Below are positions 60,425 through 64,000 of a DNA stretch of 64,000 nt, piece after piece (position 1 is the first letter of the stretch; every line of letters starts with the position of its first letter). The notes beneath the pieces are model-generated. The model saw only the letters and a program-made list of their open reading frames with translations. It was not told the DNA's origin and searched no databases. The translations under genes and the position numbers were made by a program. Source of the DNA: Nephrocerus scutellatus (lineage: Eukaryota > Arthropoda > Insecta > Diptera > Pipunculidae); assembly GCA_947095585.1 (NCBI GenBank), contig OX352765.1:22536254-22600253 (forward strand), read 5' to 3'.

Positions 60425-61015
60425 AAATTGTGCATTTAAGTACATATCCGACTGCCAAAAGGTAAGGAGGTAAGGACGTGAAATCAACCCATTATATATT
60501 TGTTCAATGTTAACATTGCTAGTTAAAACTATACGTTCTAATTTTGCAAAACGTTCCGACTTTAAAGTTTACTCTTAACCCGCCTAAAGGAAGCTAGACT
60601 CCATAAATACATAATCACCAAACATACCTCTTTATTTAGATTTTTTTTTGCTAAAAAGTTAATTTTTGTTTTGTGTGTGTGTGTTCGTAAGATTTTCCTC
60701 TCATACGCGACTAAGAATTCAAAACGTTTATGGCGAAGCACCCAAATCTTGGATAGTATTTAAGACCAGTAGCTTGCATGATATGGTCCTAGCCCAATCA
60801 CTCCTTAGATGATGGACTTACTACTTTTGAATTATTGGGCTGTCCTGGGCTTCTTAGGGAAATTTACACAACCTATATATTGCTAACAGTATAAACTTTC
60901 TTTATATATGTATTTATTTATCACTTAAACCTATAAGTAATAAACGTGTACATTAAAGTTGTTTATATGAATTATACAGTTAATGGAATAATGATAAGTA
61001 AAAAATTAAATTAAA
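60425..61015. other. Non-coding stretch downstream of Lkr
   Basis: AT-rich with a (GT)n run at about 60674; several AATAAA-like strings on the minus strand (60909-60922). Confidence 0.5.
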
Positions 61016-61021
61016 TTTATT
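61016..61021 (-). promoter_or_regulatory. Poly(A) signal for Lkr
   Basis: AATAAA on the minus strand, 87 bases after the Lkr stop codon. Confidence 0.45.
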
Positions 61022-61107
61022 AGTAACTATGATGCTTTGTATTGTGTACATATTTACAAATTAAAGTAATTTTCACAAATCACAATTTAACAACGTGTTT
61101 CACACAG

Positions 61108-61899
61108 CTACTGTCCTTGCGAGTCCGTCGCATCGGGTCCTGTTAATGGCAAATATTCGCTCAGCTCTAGGTCACTTGAAGAATTGACGTCCATTTTGCT
61201 GATGGCGTTATTGCTATGCGAGGTGACTGCGCCCCTGAAGCGGTTCATATTAGGCAGAATGCTGCGGTGAAATTTATTGACATTGTTGTTGTTGAGACCT
61301 TCTTTTGAGCCTGACCCCACACTGGTGGTGGTGGCTAAAGGTACCCGCTGTACACGTAACACCTCATTAAGAATGCATGACCCATCACAATGTGTCCTAC
61401 TGCCCAATTCATCCTCGCAAACGCAAGTAGGCGATGTATTTTTAACTTCATCGCTAGTTAAACCATGCGATGGTTTGAAATTGTTCTTTTTCCAGTGGTG
61501 CGTGATTTTCGCTTTGCCACGACAGCCATTGGACTGGCACGATGTGGAGCCATTTGTTGTACTCACGTGGAACATTTTGCTATCATTAAAGGTAATAACA
61601 CTGTAGCTTTCGTTTGTTGCATCATTGCCGCCGCCAAATACGGCTTTCCTTATGCTTCCGTTCTGGTAGACATGCTGTTGCTGCTGCTGATAGCCGCCTC
61701 CAGCCGGAACCATTGCCGTCGATACGGGCTGCGCAGCAAAGATATTGCTACGAACTCGCGTCGACGAATTCGCATAAGTTGATCGTACAGAACTGGCTCG
61801 CGTATGTACTGACATGGTACGTTCATGGCTGTCCAATGTGGTGGCAAACTTGCAGAAGCACACAGAGAAGCGTTTGTTAAATTCACGCTTGAATTTTTC
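61108..61899 (-). CDS. Lkr: Leucokinin receptor, last exon (C-terminal tail)
   Basis: Acceptor tttcttccag before 61899, then 263 codons to TAG. It opens with EKFKREFNKRFSVCFCKF, the membrane-proximal helix 8 region of a class A peptide GPCR, then HERTMSVHTRASSVRSTYAN and SSTRVRSN. As I recall the Drosophila leucokinin receptor, it has a near-identical start to its tail and a later block like SCICEQEFGSQTECDGTCIL. Here that block is TCVCEDELGSRTHCDGSCIL. The seven-helix part is absent from the window and must lie to the right or beyond. Leucokinin signals through Gq and calcium to control fluid secretion, feeding and sleep. The tail is longer than in Drosophila as I recall it, with poly-Gln and Asn runs, common in such tails. 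Confidence 0.82.
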   Translation of the reverse strand, partial: EKFKREFNKRFSVCFCKFATTLDSHERTMSVHTRASSVRSTYANSSTRVRSNIFAAQPVSTAMVPAGGGYQQQQQHVYQNGSIRKAVFGGGNDATNESYSVITFNDSKMFHVSTTNGSTSCQSNGCRGKAKITHHWKKNNFKPSHGLTSDEVKNTSPTCVCEDELGSRTHCDGSCILNEVLRVQRVPLATTTSVGSGSKEGLNNNNVNKFHRSILPNMNRFRGAVTSHSNNAISKMDVNSSSDLELSEYLPLTGPDATDSQGQ

Positions 61900-62500
61900 C
61901 TGGAAGAAACATGAAAAATAATATACTTGTTAATGGAAAACCAATCGATTCTATAAATTTCATTTCAGTGTTACGGCAAGATAAATAATATTTCCAAAAA
62001 GTTGATGTACTTTTGGATCTTAATCAAATGGACACAAAAACATAATCAATTACATAATCTATGGATAATCAATGATTTTTATCTCAATCAATCTGAATTA
62101 AAAAACAAAATAAATTGTATTTCTAAGTTGGTGCGAATGTTGAAGGTCTGTTCACATAATGCGAATTCTCACTCGTTTCGGTGAAAATAGATCGATGCAC
62201 CCCTTGTAGATTTGTGTTTTTTTTTTCTATGAACCAACGACAATTTTAATGGGAAAACTTTTACAATAAGGCAACACCATTGAGCATAGACCTTTTACGT
62301 TTCGATCTGTTGAAATATTTCGTGATTGCAAAATGTTGACACGTGCTGTCAAGAATTGAGTTCTTTGGTTTGGAGCACCACATTTTCGTTATATTATTTG
62401 AATTATTAAGTTTTTCTTTTGGATTGAATTCGTTTAAAATCTTGAAAACTACTGGACAGGTATAGGTTATAGGCTACAGTGGTCGGATGTAGGGTTCATT
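61900..62500. other. Lkr intron and upstream region of small gene
   Basis: AT-rich. Contains 'cgtttaaaat' at 62431-62440, a weak TATA-like string 61-70 bases before the ATG at 62501. Confidence 0.35.
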
Positions 62501-62928
62501 ATGGTTATTAGTTGGTTTGGGATCAGTAAAGGGATCACTGAGTTAGTGGTTCGCTTGGTTGTGGTGTGTGGAGTGGTAATTTATGGTGAGTAGGTTCTGG
62601 GGAGTTAGACTAAACCGGGTATTTCAGCTATTTAAATTAAAAACGCTATTAATTTGTAGTCTCTAGGACGCAGTCTAACTATGAAAGTAGTGGTTACAAG
62701 CGAAGATATGGTTATGGACAAAGGCACCACGTAGGCCACGTCCAATATAGCACTCGTAATGGCCACGGTAGGAATAAAGGCTATGGTGGCGAAGGTTGTC
62801 ACAGCCACCAAAATGAATGTAAAGGTAACGATTCTGGAATTCACAACGTTCCTATGATGAAGGATAGCGCAACCCAAACTGAATTCACAACGGTAACAAA
62901 GGCCATACGTGCAGATCATTCAAAATAG
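62501..62928 (+). CDS. Putative small secreted Tyr/Gly/His- and Thr-rich protein (two exons)
   Basis: Not recognised. Exon 1 (62501-62585) starts MVISWFGISKGI and continues LVVRLVVVCGVVIY, a signal-peptide-like or anchor segment, to donor ATG|gtgagt. A 74-base intron ends in tttgtag at 62659. The acceptor restores phase exactly into an open frame VSRTQSNYESSGYKRRYGYG that is rich in Gly, Tyr, His and Asn. Cys occurs in GEGCHSHQNECKGN. The frame then enters a 36-bp tandem repeat and meets TAG at 62926, giving 117 residues. The same frame continues to 63117 with the same Thr-rich repeat, which would give 180 residues. Opposite strand to Lkr, possibly nested in an Lkr intron. Could be a pseudogene, a readthrough gene, or a chance frame. 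Confidence 0.45.
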
Positions 62929-63060
62929 GTAACGGATTGCACAACACAAGTTGAAAACACAACGACAACGGATTTCACAACACAAACTGAACCCAAAATG
63001 GTAACGGAGGGTACAACCCAAGAACAGTCCACAACGTTAACGGAGGGCACAACCCAATAT
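62869..63060 (+). repeat. 36-bp coding minisatellite (Thr-rich), five units
   Basis: Units of exactly 12 codons start at 62869, 62905, 62941, 62977 and 63013, with a partial unit at 63049. Example: ACA-ACA-CAA-ACT-GAA-CCC-..., reading TTQTEPKMVTEG and TTQEQSTTLTEG. The second unit (62905-62940) is the most diverged and holds TAG at its eighth codon, where the third unit has ATG. Confidence 0.8.
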
Positions 63061-63117
63061 GGTTTTATATCTCTGTTAAAAACATGTGAACCACTGAATT
63101 GGTATGCTGATCACTGA
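62929..63117 (+). other. In-frame extension after TAG (Thr-rich repeat)
   Basis: From the codon after TAG the frame stays open for 62 codons to TGA at 63115: VTDCTTQVENTTTTDF, then the 12-residue repeats, then a non-repeat end FISLLKTCEPLNWYADH. Continuity across the stop suggests the TAG is recent or is read through. Confidence 0.5.
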
Positions 63118-63239
63118 TATTTCACAAAAAACAAATCTTCATAAAAAGCCTGAATTGGAAGTTGCTCAAGAAAACTTGGCTAAACTACGAAGAACCAAAG
63201 AGAATTGCCAATGTTAGGCGTCAAGAAATACATAGATTT

Positions 63240-64000
63240 TTTGGAATTTGCAACATTTGCATTTTGATAAGTCTATCGGCTCGATATCAGTTACGAGTCA
63301 ACACGGCTGCCAGACCAGAAACAACTACGGTCAAACGATAGGACTCGCCCTAAATGCAGGGAGAGTACGTCTTGGTGATGTACTCAGTACTCGTAGAGAT
63401 CTGAACGACTGGTTCAATGACGAATGTAAAAAACTTTGCGTACCGAGCAATACAACAATCTCATAGAACGCGGGCACGCGAAGATGAATATAAAGACCTC
63501 AGACGGTATGAAAAAACAGTTCACCGGCGAAAGAAAACAGACTGGGAGAAGAATCTTGTCCGTGAACTAGAATAGTACAGAGAGCGAGGACCACACCAAA
63601 GAATTCGCGGTATGACGCCATTTATACCGCGTTGCAAATACTGCAAGGATAAGGAGGGTAATTTGATTGCCGATCTTAAAGGCATCTTAGAGCGATGGGA
63701 AGAGCATGAGTTGCTAAATAGGCAGCTAACTAAGGAATTGAAGGCTCCACCAATGACCGAAGACCACAATATGCTGCCGCCACCAAGCATAGACGAAGTT
63801 AGCAGAGCGGTAAATCGGCTCAAAAATAATAACGCCCCGGATCACATGGTATTCGAGCGGAGCTTATTGAAACAGGAGGTCCCGCAATCCACCAAGCAAT
63901 TCATTAACTAATTGTTCACGTATGGGAGGAAGAAGCGATGCCAGAAGACTGGCGAAGAGGCATCCTGTGCCCCATACATAAGAAAGGAGATATCACAACA
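63240..64000 (+). mobile_element. RTE-like LINE, cut by window end
   Basis: Frames give NAGRVRLGDVLSTRRDLNDW (63248-63466), YNNLIERGHARED near 63455, TDWEKNLVRELE near 63540, and a 99-codon open stretch (63612-63911). That stretch holds KDKEGNLIADLKGILERWEE, MLPPPSIDEVSRAVNRLKNN and NAPDHMVF (linker to RT). At the end comes [17 protein letters not shown] in another frame. The RT palm would lie beyond the window. Best-preserved of the four copies, but already frameshifted. Confidence 0.8.

Noticed and set aside
61277..61880. Plus-strand frames antisense to the Lkr exon (109, 105 and 88 codons)
   Set aside because: They are shadows of the well-supported minus-strand exon.
62632..62919. 95-codon minus-strand hydrophobic frame as a membrane protein
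   Set aside because: It is antisense to the Gly/Tyr-rich plus-strand frame, which has matching splice sites; hydrophobicity follows from the complementary codons.

Overview
The window looks like nuclear DNA of a brachyceran fly, probably a tephritid fruit fly. It is AT-rich, has spliced genes with GT-AG introns, and carries many decayed transposable elements. A mariner relative of the DD41D (rosa-like) type, first described from the tephritid Ceratitis rosa, supports that placement. The host assignment is inference. Nothing prokaryotic or organellar was seen.

Host genes are few and lie in the right half. (1) A fatty acyl-CoA reductase (FAR) gene on the minus strand occupies 36262-55248. I could join ten exons in phase, about 537 codons, covering the Rossmann dinucleotide site, the YxxxK catalytic motif and the FAR_C tail. 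Only the short 5' end with the start codon is missing. (2) The last exon of a leucokinin receptor gene (Lkr, a neuropeptide GPCR) lies on the minus strand at 61108-61899, with its seven-helix exons outside the window. (3) A small two-exon gene on the plus strand (62501-62928, frame open to 63117) would encode a secreted Tyr/Gly/His-rich protein with a Thr-rich 12-residue repeat tail. I do not recognise it.

The left 36 kb has no host gene I can support. It holds LINE relics of at least three lineages: a Jockey-like lineage, an I/R1-like lineage with RNase H, and an RTE-like lineage with the KAPG-type linker. It also holds a BEL/Pao pol remnant, two mariner copies (one complete with TIRs and TA target site), a piggyBac fragment, a tRNA-type SINE inside a LINE, and several satellites and minisatellites.

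The FAR introns contain further insertions: LINE fragments, a ~130-bp satellite array, and a complete but disabled piggyBac element (45730-48117) with TTAA ends and three copies of a GTTGCG hairpin motif. There is also a pre-miRNA-like hairpin in the first FAR intron of the window. The right end (63240-64000) enters another RTE-like LINE.

The main leads are the small repeat-tailed secreted-protein gene with an in-register TAG, the piggyBac hairpin architecture, satellite families shared between distant loci, and two isolated long hairpins.
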